DNA of 16,277 nucleotides from JAYTJL01 sp964400155 (lineage in GTDB: Bacteria; Patescibacteriota; Saccharimonadia; Saccharimonadales; UBA10212): the NCBI GenBank assembly GCA_964400155.1, contig CAYNSQ010000015.1, forward strand, positions 1 to 16,277. Reading direction: 5' to 3'. Of this stretch, positions 1 through 5,264 are shown in pieces. The position numbers were made by a program, and so were the translations under genes. A model generated the notes under the pieces. The model saw only the letters and a list, made by a program, of their open reading frames with translations, was not told the origin of the DNA and searched no databases. Each line of letters begins with the position of its first letter. The stretch's first letter is position 1.

Positions 1-18
1 TAAATTTGACTCTAGTCT

Positions 19-37
19 GCGACCGCCAAAGGGTCGC
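19..37. repeat. Short inverted repeat (6-bp stem)
   Basis: GCGACC at 19-24 pairs with GGTCGC at 32-37 around a 7-base loop. No T-tract follows on either strand, so it is not an obvious terminator. The stretch 1-184 holds no convincing gene. Apart from this hairpin it contains only the terminator at 63-98 and a tRNA-like fragment at about 90-123. The role of the hairpin is unknown. Confidence 0.35.
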
Positions 38-62
38 TCGTTCAAAATGACATTTTACTATC

Positions 63-98
63 AAATTAAAAACTGCTCCTCTGAGCAGATCTTAATTT
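63..98 (-). terminator. Rho-independent terminator for the Panacea/zinc-ribbon operon
   Basis: CTGCTC (73-78) and GAGCAG (83-88) form a perfect 6-bp stem with a CTCT loop. On the minus strand the stem is followed by five U residues (complement of 68-72). An outer AAATTAA/TTAATTT pairing (63-69 with about 92-98) can extend the hairpin past an internal mismatch. It lies about 90 bases beyond the stop of the minus-strand gene ending at 185, which fits termination of that operon. The U-tract is only on the minus side. Confidence 0.7.
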
Positions 99-123
99 GG
101 TAGAGCATACCGGTCTGGAACCA
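90..123 (+). other. tRNA 5'-half-like fragment, possible attachment-site relic
   Basis: The stretch reads like the D-loop/D-stem and 5' anticodon arm of a tRNA: TTTGGTAGAGCA, then ACCGG and a TCTGGAA loop resembling a proline anticodon (TGG) loop. The 3' half is absent: ACCGG is followed by CCACT instead of a pairing CCGGT, no T-arm follows, and position 33 would be C rather than the near-universal U. It is therefore not a working tRNA gene. Integrated elements often leave such partial tRNA copies, but no second copy was found in the window, and the only recombinase here is a serine enzyme, a type that less often uses tRNA genes. It could equally be chance. Confidence 0.2.
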
Positions 124-184
124 CTTTAAGGGGTAAGTGAGACAAATGAGACACAGATCGCCCTAAAAAGGATTGTCTCGTTTT

Positions 185-1381
185 CTACAAAATTATGTCC
201 CGCCCTTCGCGGTCTTTAACGGTATATTTGTTCTTTTTGTCAGTAGCGTGAATACTTTCTGGCTTCTTTTTCAACTTCATACTGCGCGTAACCAGCTCTT
301 TCAGATCTTCTTCGCGTTCATAGGCACGTACCCGACCGTTCAGGTACCCCAGCCGATATGAAATGCCGTCGCTCATAAGCCGCCAGTTAGTATCCTTCAG
401 TGCGGTATCAACTAGCTTCTTCAGTGTCTTTCTGCTGTCGTAATCATTACGATCGGATTTGCTGTCCAAGCAGCTGAAGCCGACGTATACGTCCCGGCCC
501 ATGTCCGGTTGATCCAGATGGAATTCGATGTAGCCGGCCTTTTCGAGCGGTCCCGATAACAGCGGCATAAGCTCGACAATCTTCGGTTTCTTCATTTCTT
601 TAATGGCATCATAGATATGTTTATTGTCTTCCTTTTCTTTAATCTCCTTGCCGAGGCGGGCCATGTCTTCAAAACCTTGTCTGATTGCAAATAGTCGCTC
701 ACGGAACTCTGTATCCAATAAGCAATAGGTGGCACGGTCTTTATCGTAATCAGGATGGGGCTGCTCCTTTTTATCGCGAAGATCCATCTTGTCTTGGTAG
801 CTATGGCTGCACGAGGGACAAGTGTAAGTGAAATTGAAAGACGTCTTGGTCTTATTGGTTTTACGAGTCATTTCGGTTTTGCATTTCGGGCAAAGGGTCG
901 GTCTGGGCTTCCAAGCTGTGCCGTCTTCCCAGAAAGCACTGTTCTTTTTGCAATGCGGGCAGCTAAGCATAAACAGCACTTCTTCGGGATCATCATGTTT
1001 AGCATTCTCACGTCGATGCATCAGACTTTTGTCGGTAATCCGCAAACCTTGTTTACCACAGTGGTGACAGACCGGCTCTTCGGTCAGCCGAGCGGCGGCA
1101 ATCTGATTATCCTTAGCTTCGTCTATTGCCATCCACTCATTGATGTATTGCTCGCGGTTTTCATAGCGATCAAGCAGCCCGTTGCCGACTGTTTGCATAT
1201 AAAAGACATTTAAAACTAAGGCATTGCCCGGTCGGTCGAACTTGTCGTCCTTGGGAAGCTTTTTCTCAAAATCAGCATGGAATTTCTCGTAATGGACCAT
1301 GCCTCGACGTGCGTCTTCCACGGTGTGCCGGTCGTAAATGTCCTGGTAGAACTGGCGGTCTTTAAGATGCGTGTAACCCAT
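185..1381 (-). CDS. Hypothetical protein with four CxxC zinc knuckles, partner of Panacea gene
   Basis: A 398-aa protein of unrecognised family. Residues 1-100 are acidic and aromatic with no known motif. Residues 105-191 hold four CxxC pairs (C105/C108, C141/C144, C164/C167, C188/C191), consistent with two zinc ribbons. Residues about 215-265 look like a charged helix, and the C-terminus after 365 is rich in lysine and arginine, suggesting nucleic-acid contact (inference). There is no signal peptide or membrane segment. It starts 28 bases after the stop of the HTH-Panacea gene on the same strand, the position where PanTA loci carry the toxin, so it is a candidate toxin or effector. There is no Shine-Dalgarno. 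An extended -10-like TGCTACGAT ends 6 bases before the ATG, so a separate leaderless transcript is possible. The gene is sure; its function is not known. Confidence 0.85.
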   Translation of the reverse strand: MGYTHLKDRQFYQDIYDRHTVEDARRGMVHYEKFHADFEKKLPKDDKFDRPGNALVLNVFYMQTVGNGLLDRYENREQYINEWMAIDEAKDNQIAAARLTEEPVCHHCGKQGLRITDKSLMHRRENAKHDDPEEVLFMLSCPHCKKNSAFWEDGTAWKPRPTLCPKCKTEMTRKTNKTKTSFNFTYTCPSCSHSYQDKMDLRDKKEQPHPDYDKDRATYCLLDTEFRERLFAIRQGFEDMARLGKEIKEKEDNKHIYDAIKEMKKPKIVELMPLLSGPLEKAGYIEFHLDQPDMGRDVYVGFSCLDSKSDRNDYDSRKTLKKLVDTALKDTNWRLMSDGISYRLGYLNGRVRAYEREEDLKELVTRSMKLKKKPESIHATDKKNKYTVKDREGRDIIL

Positions 1382-1387
1382 CTAATA

Positions 1388-1393
1388 ATCGTA
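1388..1393 (-). promoter_or_regulatory. Candidate -10 element giving a leaderless mRNA for the zinc-ribbon gene
   Basis: On the minus strand TACGAT, preceded by TGC (extended -10 style), lies exactly 6 bases upstream of the ATG at 1381. A start about 7 nt downstream of the hexamer would fall on the A of the ATG. No good -35 was found. It lies in the 28-base gap after the Panacea gene and would allow the second gene to be expressed independently. Confidence 0.4.
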
Positions 1394-1409
1394 GCACCAA
1401 GAAAATCGT

Positions 1410-2117
1410 TTAATAAACGTTGCTAGGATCTTCTTCTAGAATCATTTCGTAAGGTATAAAACTACCAGCAGCTGAGTTTTTCCAAGGGAACTGATTATGC
1501 GTGAAGTTGACGATAGTTTCAGTGCGTTCACCTTGCCACTTCTCACACACTTTTTGAATAAATGTAGCTTCGTCTTGGTTAAGCTTGGAGGTAGGCCCAA
1601 CTTCATTGGGGCTTATCATCAGTGCCGCACCGGAAGGTTGAATAATTATAGATTGCTCTTCAAAAAGATCATCAATTGCCCGGAAATACTCGTCAGCCAC
1701 AGGGCCACGCTGGATCCGGCGGTATACCATGCCGGTTAGCGGCTGCTTGTTAAAGAAATACCAACCAAAATCGCAAAGGTATACGAGCTTGGCTAACTTG
1801 GTTTTTGTAATCTTGCCGTCCTTGCTGTCACCTCCAAAACGAATACAGCTCATGATGACGTCTTTGAACTTGTCGTAATCCGCTAAGCCTGCGCGCGGAC
1901 GCACTGAACCGGTCACCAGCTCATCAACATCAACCTTGAAAAGGTCAGCAAGCCGATATAACTGGCTTACGGTAAGTTCTTTGTCGCCTTGCTCCACTAG
2001 AGCATAGGTTGGCCTGCTTAGACCAATCCTTTCCGCAACCTCACCTTGATTTAGTCCCACCTTGTCGCGCAACAGCTTAAACTTGCTGTACGCAAGCACA
2101 CTCGTCTTTAAGGTCAT
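1410..2117 (-). CDS. HTH-XRE + Panacea (SocA/DUF4065) domain antitoxin-like protein
   Basis: A 235-aa protein. Residues about 10-66 form a Cro/CI-type helix-turn-helix (NQGEVAERIGLSRPTYALVE, then LYRLADLFKVDVDEL). Residues about 85-228 match a Panacea domain: KLAKLVYLCDF, RRIQRGPVADEYFRAIDDL, and the C-terminal FPWK...IPYEMI element. Panacea proteins are antitoxins in PanTA toxin-antitoxin systems and bind a range of unrelated toxins. HTH-Panacea fusions are a known arrangement and would be expected to repress their own promoter. The gene runs ahead of the 398-aa zinc-ribbon gene in the same direction with a 28-base gap. It has no Shine-Dalgarno; the promoter at 2126-2153 puts the start of transcription at or next to the ATG. 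The domain call is confident. The antitoxin role, and the identity of any toxin, are inferences. Confidence 0.88.
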   Translation of the reverse strand: MTLKTSVLAYSKFKLLRDKVGLNQGEVAERIGLSRPTYALVEQGDKELTVSQLYRLADLFKVDVDELVTGSVRPRAGLADYDKFKDVIMSCIRFGGDSKDGKITKTKLAKLVYLCDFGWYFFNKQPLTGMVYRRIQRGPVADEYFRAIDDLFEEQSIIIQPSGAALMISPNEVGPTSKLNQDEATFIQKVCEKWQGERTETIVNFTHNQFPWKNSAAGSFIPYEMILEEDPSNVY

Positions 2118-2118
2118 A

Positions 2119-2153
2119 TAGCACTATGGTAGCACAACCGAAGGCTTTGGCAA
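2119..2153 (-). promoter_or_regulatory. Promoter and possible operator of the HTH-Panacea gene
   Basis: On the minus strand the -35 is TTGCCA (2148-2153) and the extended -10 is TGCTACCAT (hexamer 2126-2131), with a 16-base spacer. The predicted start lies 0-2 bases before the ATG. GTGCTA occurs twice, 11 bases apart (complement of 2130-2135 and 2119-2124), flanking the -10 on the same helical face, so it could be an operator for the encoded HTH. TAGCAC is common enough in this window that the repeat pair alone is weak evidence. Confidence 0.5.
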
Positions 2154-2175
2154 ATATTTTTACAACGCAAGATAT

Positions 2176-2204
2176 TTGACACAGGGCGAACAGTTTATTA
2201 TCTT
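2176..2204 (+). promoter_or_regulatory. Sigma70-type promoter for the phage-derived block
   Basis: A perfect TTGACA -35 (2176-2181) is separated by 17 bases from a -10 of TATCTT (2199-2204). The predicted start is near 2211, giving a leader of about 130 nt before the 36-aa ORF. It is the best promoter seen in the window, diverges from the Panacea promoter, and probably drives 2340-3419. Confidence 0.7.
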
Positions 2205-2236
2205 AGAAATAGCTGATGTGTGAAACAAACACTGAA

Positions 2237-2332
2237 AGCGCAATCGCTGCGCCAGCCTTGGAAAGCAAAAAGCGCAGCGATTGGTTGGACGACAAGCTCG
2301 TCCTCTCTATATTAACAAACTTTAAGAGAGGG
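2237..2332 (+). promoter_or_regulatory. Structured 5' leader with three hairpins, the last covering the RBS
   Basis: A perfect 12-bp inverted repeat (2241-2252 with 2272-2283, 19-base loop) is followed by a 6-bp hairpin (GGACGA 2287-2292 / TCGTCC 2298-2303). A third possible stem pairs CCTCTCT (2302-2308) with AGAGAGG (2325-2331), which is the Shine-Dalgarno of the next ORF. The second and third stems compete for bases 2302-2303. The left arm of the first can also fold on itself (GCGC 2238-2241 / GCGC 2249-2252). There is no terminal T-tract. It may be a regulatory mRNA leader, a protein-binding dyad, or a packaging (cos/pac-like) site; the sequence alone does not decide. Confidence 0.5.
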
Positions 2333-2339
2333 TAAAACT

Positions 2340-2450
2340 ATGGGACAAACCAAGTCCACCCCGCGCTATCGCAGCGCCGTCAACGGCCGGTACGTTAAGC
2401 CGAGCTATGCAAAAACACATCCTAAGACAACCGTTAAGGAGAATAAGTGA
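2340..2450 (+). CDS. 36-aa conserved small phage-type protein
   Basis: ATG at 2340 opens a 36-codon frame ending in TGA at 2448. It has a strong Shine-Dalgarno (AGAGAGGG, 2325-2332) 7 bases upstream and lies directly behind the promoter and leader. The product is very basic, with the core RSAVNGRYVKPSYAKTHPKT followed by a TVKE-type end. I recognise this 'R-S/D-A-x-T/N-G-R-Y/F-V ... A-x-x-(H/N)P-x-T-T-V-(K/R)E' pattern from short ORFs in phages and other mobile elements; their function is not known to me. The next gene begins 7 bases after the stop. The size, charge and pattern suggest a nucleic-acid-associated or regulatory role (inference only). Confidence 0.7.
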   Translation: MGQTKSTPRYRSAVNGRYVKPSYAKTHPKTTVKENK

Positions 2451-2456
2451 GTCATT

Positions 2457-2798
2457 ATGAGTACACTATCTTCTTTCTGGCGGACACCTAATACCTCTAG
2501 GAGTGGGCAATCTTTTTCTGAGGCAACTAAGCTTGCTGTCTGGCAAGCAGCACGGATAGTCCCGGGGCTGGATCCGGCCGTCTGGCGCATTGATGCCTGC
2601 GGTGCCCGGATCAAATGGTCAGAGTTCGGTACCACGGCGGAGGGCGGTTTTGGTTGGGAAATCGATCACATCCTACCGGTCGCTCATGGCGGGACTGACA
2701 ACCTCAGCAATCTTCAGGCACTGCAGTGGCAGAACAATCGGCACAAGAGTGACTCCCTAACAATGAATTACTGCCTCGTGCAGTTCAGGGTGGCATAA
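2457..2798 (+). CDS. HNH endonuclease
   Basis: A 113-aa protein. Residues 44-98 carry the HNH core: WRIDACGA, then GWEIDHILPV (D70-H71), GGTDNLSNLQ (N85), and WQNNRHKSD (N94, H96, K97). The ribbon cysteine pairs of many HNH enzymes are absent, as in other members with the 'WrkD.cGA' start. Small HNH nucleases next to terminase genes assist DNA packaging in many tailed phages, which fits the terS/terL pair downstream. Home restriction or mobility roles are also possible. The frame is closed by TGA at 2448 just upstream, so ATG 2457 is the first usable start. AAGGAG at 2436-2441 lies 15 bases away, rather far, so coupling to the 36-aa ORF is likely. Confidence 0.88.
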   Translation: MSTLSSFWRTPNTSRSGQSFSEATKLAVWQAARIVPGLDPAVWRIDACGARIKWSEFGTTAEGGFGWEIDHILPVAHGGTDNLSNLQALQWQNNRHKSDSLTMNYCLVQFRVA

Positions 2799-2801
2799 GT
2801 T

Positions 2802-3419
2802 ATGGTCAAGTTGGCTAACGGACGACGCATTATTGATTTAGACGTCACTGGGAAAATAGTGATGGTCCCTAACTTCAGCATGACGTTAGCCAGCGTTAAT
2901 GCCTTAGGCCCAAGCCTTCGGCAGTTCGCGAACATTACTCAAGCGCTTCAAGCAGCATTTGAGCCGATACGTCAGGCCATGGAGGCTTTGCAGGAATCGA
3001 TTCGAAAAATCATCGAACCAATCCGGCAAGCGATCGAATCGATTACCAAACCACTAAGCTTTCTGCTATCCACTCGACCGGTCTATTTCGTGCCACCAGA
3101 ACCGCCTGTGCTGGAACAGCCAACCGAACACCACCTTACTGTAAGCAATGATCCATACGGCTTCTTCCTTATAGACGGCAAACAGCTTAATATTCTCCAT
3201 CCGTCGTCATCCCGCTGCGGTAAGCTGCTTTCTGCCCTGCTGAAGCGCCGGGCAACAGTCGTTGACTACAAAACATTGCAGGCTGAAATTGGCGCCGGAG
3301 ACTTGGATAAGGATTTCAAAGACCTGAAGTACCAACTGCGGCAACATGGCTACGAGCTTGATTACAAACGCCCGCGGACACACGGCATCGCCCTTATCGG
3401 CATCAAGGAATTACAGTAG
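2802..3419 (+). CDS. Hypothetical protein: amphipathic helical repeat plus C-terminal winged-helix-like domain
   Basis: A 205-aa protein with two parts. Residues about 40-88 form a long amphipathic helix with an 18-residue internal repeat: EPIRQAMEAL at 54-63 recurs as EPIRQAIESI at 72-81, with related IRKI/LQES segments between. Proline-rich residues 93-107 act as a linker. Residues about 115-203 look like an OmpR/PhoB-type winged helix, with two short strands, GKLLSALLKRR, a YKTLQAEI helix, a DLKYQLRQHGYEL recognition-helix-like segment and a final beta hairpin. It lies 3 bases after the HNH gene and before a terminator, so it closes that transcription unit. A DNA-binding regulator or assembly role is inferred. 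I do not recognise a named family. Confidence 0.82.
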   Translation: MVKLANGRRIIDLDVTGKIVMVPNFSMTLASVNALGPSLRQFANITQALQAAFEPIRQAMEALQESIRKIIEPIRQAIESITKPLSFLLSTRPVYFVPPEPPVLEQPTEHHLTVSNDPYGFFLIDGKQLNILHPSSSRCGKLLSALLKRRATVVDYKTLQAEIGAGDLDKDFKDLKYQLRQHGYELDYKRPRTHGIALIGIKELQ

Positions 3420-3451
3420 TTTAGACCCTTTTTCGTCACTTCTTCGTCTCA

Positions 3452-3474
3452 CACCGCACCGGCGGTGTTTTTTA
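3452..3474 (+). terminator. Rho-independent terminator
   Basis: ACACCGC (3452-3458) pairs with GCGGTGT (3463-3469) over an ACCG loop, followed by a run of T to 3474. It ends the 36-aa/HNH/winged-helix unit. No clear promoter was seen between it and the methyltransferase gene at 3508, so that gene depends on read-through or on a promoter not recognised here. Confidence 0.85.
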
Positions 3475-3507
3475 TATTGCAGATGTAACTAACTATAAGG
3501 AGACGTT

Positions 3508-4830
3508 ATGTCTGACCAGCTTAAAATCCATCAAGTTAATATTAAGGAGCTGAACCCGGCGCCCTATAATCCGCGTAAGTGGAGTGATGACGCCATCAAA
3601 CGGCTAAGCGATAGCATCCAGCAATTCGGTTTGGTCGATCCGATCATCGCTAATAGCGCACCGGCGCGAAAAAACATTGTTATTGGTGGTCACTTCCGTC
3701 TCAAAATAGCCAAAGATCTCGGTTTCCAAGAAGTGCCGGTGGTTTACGTCAATATTCCGGACGAGGCGCGGGAAAAAGAACTGAACCTGAGACTGAATAA
3801 AGCCGTGGGCGATTGGGACTGGGAGCTGCTATCCGAATTTGATGAGACCATGTTGGCAGACATTGGTTTCAGTAGCGAAGAGTTGGACACCATATTCGAC
3901 CTGGATATCAGTGACCCAGAGAACTTTGACCTGCAAAAGGAGCTGGACAAGCTCAAAATAACAGAGATCAAAGCCAAGAGGGGCGACATATATAAGCTCG
4001 GCGATTCTCGCCTGATGGTTGGTGATAGCACAGTCGAAGCCGACATGCTTAAGCTCATGAATGGCGAGAAGGCCGATATGTGTCTGACGGACCCGCCGTA
4101 CATCCTGGATTATTTAAAGAGTGGCGTACGGCACGGTAAGCCGACAGAAGGTTTTGGTGCCAAGCGCAACCGAAAGTATCTGGAAACCGACGTGCTGCCG
4201 GACAACTTTACGGAGCTCTGGATGGGTAATGTTGCGAAGGTTGCCAAGCCGGACTTTAGTATTATCGTCTATGAAAATTGGAAAAACCTCCGGACCATCT
4301 GGGCCGAGATGGAGAAATACTGGAAGGTCAAAAACATGATTGTCTGGCATCTGCCGAACCGCCACCAGGGCTTCGGCGGCAAGTACAAATTCTTCAGTAA
4401 GCACGACATTGCCATGGTGGGTGCCGGCGGCACCGTACCCTATAACCATGAAACTGAACCTGACGGTTTACAAGAAGAGTATGAAACGGCCTTGTACGCC
4501 ATCGCCGGTAAGCCTCACTGGGAAAGCTATAAGAAAGGTAAGAAGTATCAGCCGACCGACTTTATTGAATTCAACGCAGCTGACGAAAAAAGCAGCGGCC
4601 AAGGCATTATCTTCGGCGTAAAACCACTGGAGATCCTCATTCCTTACATTAAGGTACTGACGAGACGTGGCGACCTGATTATTGAGCCGTTCTGTGGTAG
4701 TGGTAGCACACTGGTCGCAGCCACCAAACTCAAGCGCCGGTGCTACATTATGGAAAAGTCACCAGTCTACGCTGAAGTAGCTATGGATCGCTGGGAAAAA
4801 GCCACCGGCTTGAAGCGAGTAAAGCTATGA
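3508..4830 (+). CDS. ParB/sulfiredoxin-like domain fused to DNA methyltransferase (phage type)
   Basis: A 440-aa fusion. Residues 5-100 form a ParB-like N-terminal domain (NPAPYNPRKW, then VIGGHFRLKIAKDLG, the G-H-x-R box). Residues about 155-435 form a beta-class N4-cytosine/N6-adenine methyltransferase with the DPPY catalytic motif at 195-198 and the AdoMet-binding PFCGSGST at 394-401, in the order IV then I. Such orphan ParB-MTases are common just ahead of terminase genes in phages and may protect phage DNA from host restriction. No cognate nuclease is adjacent. The start is set by AAGGAG (3497-3502) 5 bases before the ATG. The stop overlaps the terS start as ATGA. The target base and site cannot be read from the sequence. 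Confidence 0.92.
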   Translation: MSDQLKIHQVNIKELNPAPYNPRKWSDDAIKRLSDSIQQFGLVDPIIANSAPARKNIVIGGHFRLKIAKDLGFQEVPVVYVNIPDEAREKELNLRLNKAVGDWDWELLSEFDETMLADIGFSSEELDTIFDLDISDPENFDLQKELDKLKITEIKAKRGDIYKLGDSRLMVGDSTVEADMLKLMNGEKADMCLTDPPYILDYLKSGVRHGKPTEGFGAKRNRKYLETDVLPDNFTELWMGNVAKVAKPDFSIIVYENWKNLRTIWAEMEKYWKVKNMIVWHLPNRHQGFGGKYKFFSKHDIAMVGAGGTVPYNHETEPDGLQEEYETALYAIAGKPHWESYKKGKKYQPTDFIEFNAADEKSSGQGIIFGVKPLEILIPYIKVLTRRGDLIIEPFCGSGSTLVAATKLKRRCYIMEKSPVYAEVAMDRWEKATGLKRVKL

Positions 4831-5264
4831 GCCGCAACCAAAAACAGGACAAACAGCGACTGCTTGAGAAATTAGCCAAGACGCCAATAGTGGAAGTGGC
4901 TTGCAAACAAGCCGGGGTGCCACGTAGCACGTACTATCGATGGCGCAAAGACGACGAAGCTTTTGCCGAACAGTGCGACGAAACCATTGAGCAAAGCGCC
5001 GGCCTGATTAATGACATGGCCGAGAGCCAGCTTATCCAAGCCATAAAAGGCCAGAATATGACCGCTATTATTTTCTGGCTGAAGCACCACCATCCAGTCT
5101 ATGAGACGCGCATTAAAGTCGACGCGCGACTGAAGCACGAGCCCGAAGAACTGACGCCCGAACAAGCTGAGGTGGTGGAACAAGCACTTAAAAATGCCGG
5201 CTTACTCATGCCCGCTAACAATTCAAAGGAGGGGCCAAATGGACAGCAGCAACTTGAATTTTGA
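4827..5264 (+). CDS. Phage terminase small subunit-like protein
   Basis: A 145-aa protein. Residues about 18-45 form a helix-turn-helix (TPIVEVACKQAGVPRSTYYR), followed by a helical region (residues 47-92) ending in TAIIFWLKHHHPVYETR, a pattern typical of small terminase subunits of the phBC6A51-like type. It would recognise the packaging site and load the large subunit. The tail (125-145) is low in structure. It is coupled to its neighbours: ATGA overlap with the methyltransferase stop, and a 26-base overlap with terL. Its place directly before terL supports the call; otherwise it could be read as a generic HTH protein. Confidence 0.82.
   Translation: MSRNQKQDKQRLLEKLAKTPIVEVACKQAGVPRSTYYRWRKDDEAFAEQCDETIEQSAGLINDMAESQLIQAIKGQNMTAIIFWLKHHHPVYETRIKVDARLKHEPEELTPEQAEVVEQALKNAGLLMPANNSKEGPNGQQQLEF

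Noticed and set aside
90..165. Complete tRNA gene
   Set aside because: The acceptor stem, T-arm and 3' anticodon stem do not form, and U33 is replaced.
755..1213. Open frame of 152 codons on the plus strand inside the zinc-ribbon gene
   Set aside because: It is antisense to a protein with clear CxxC motifs, has no ribosome-binding site and no recognisable domain.
3471..3500. Promoter for the ParB-MTase operon (TATATT or TATAAG as -10)
   Set aside because: TATATT lies in the terminator T-tract without a fitting -35; TATAAG would start transcription too close to an ATG that has its own Shine-Dalgarno.
5194..5238. Earlier in-frame ATG for terL
   Set aside because: It has no ribosome-binding site and lies within terS; ATG 5239 has AAGGAGGGG at the right distance.
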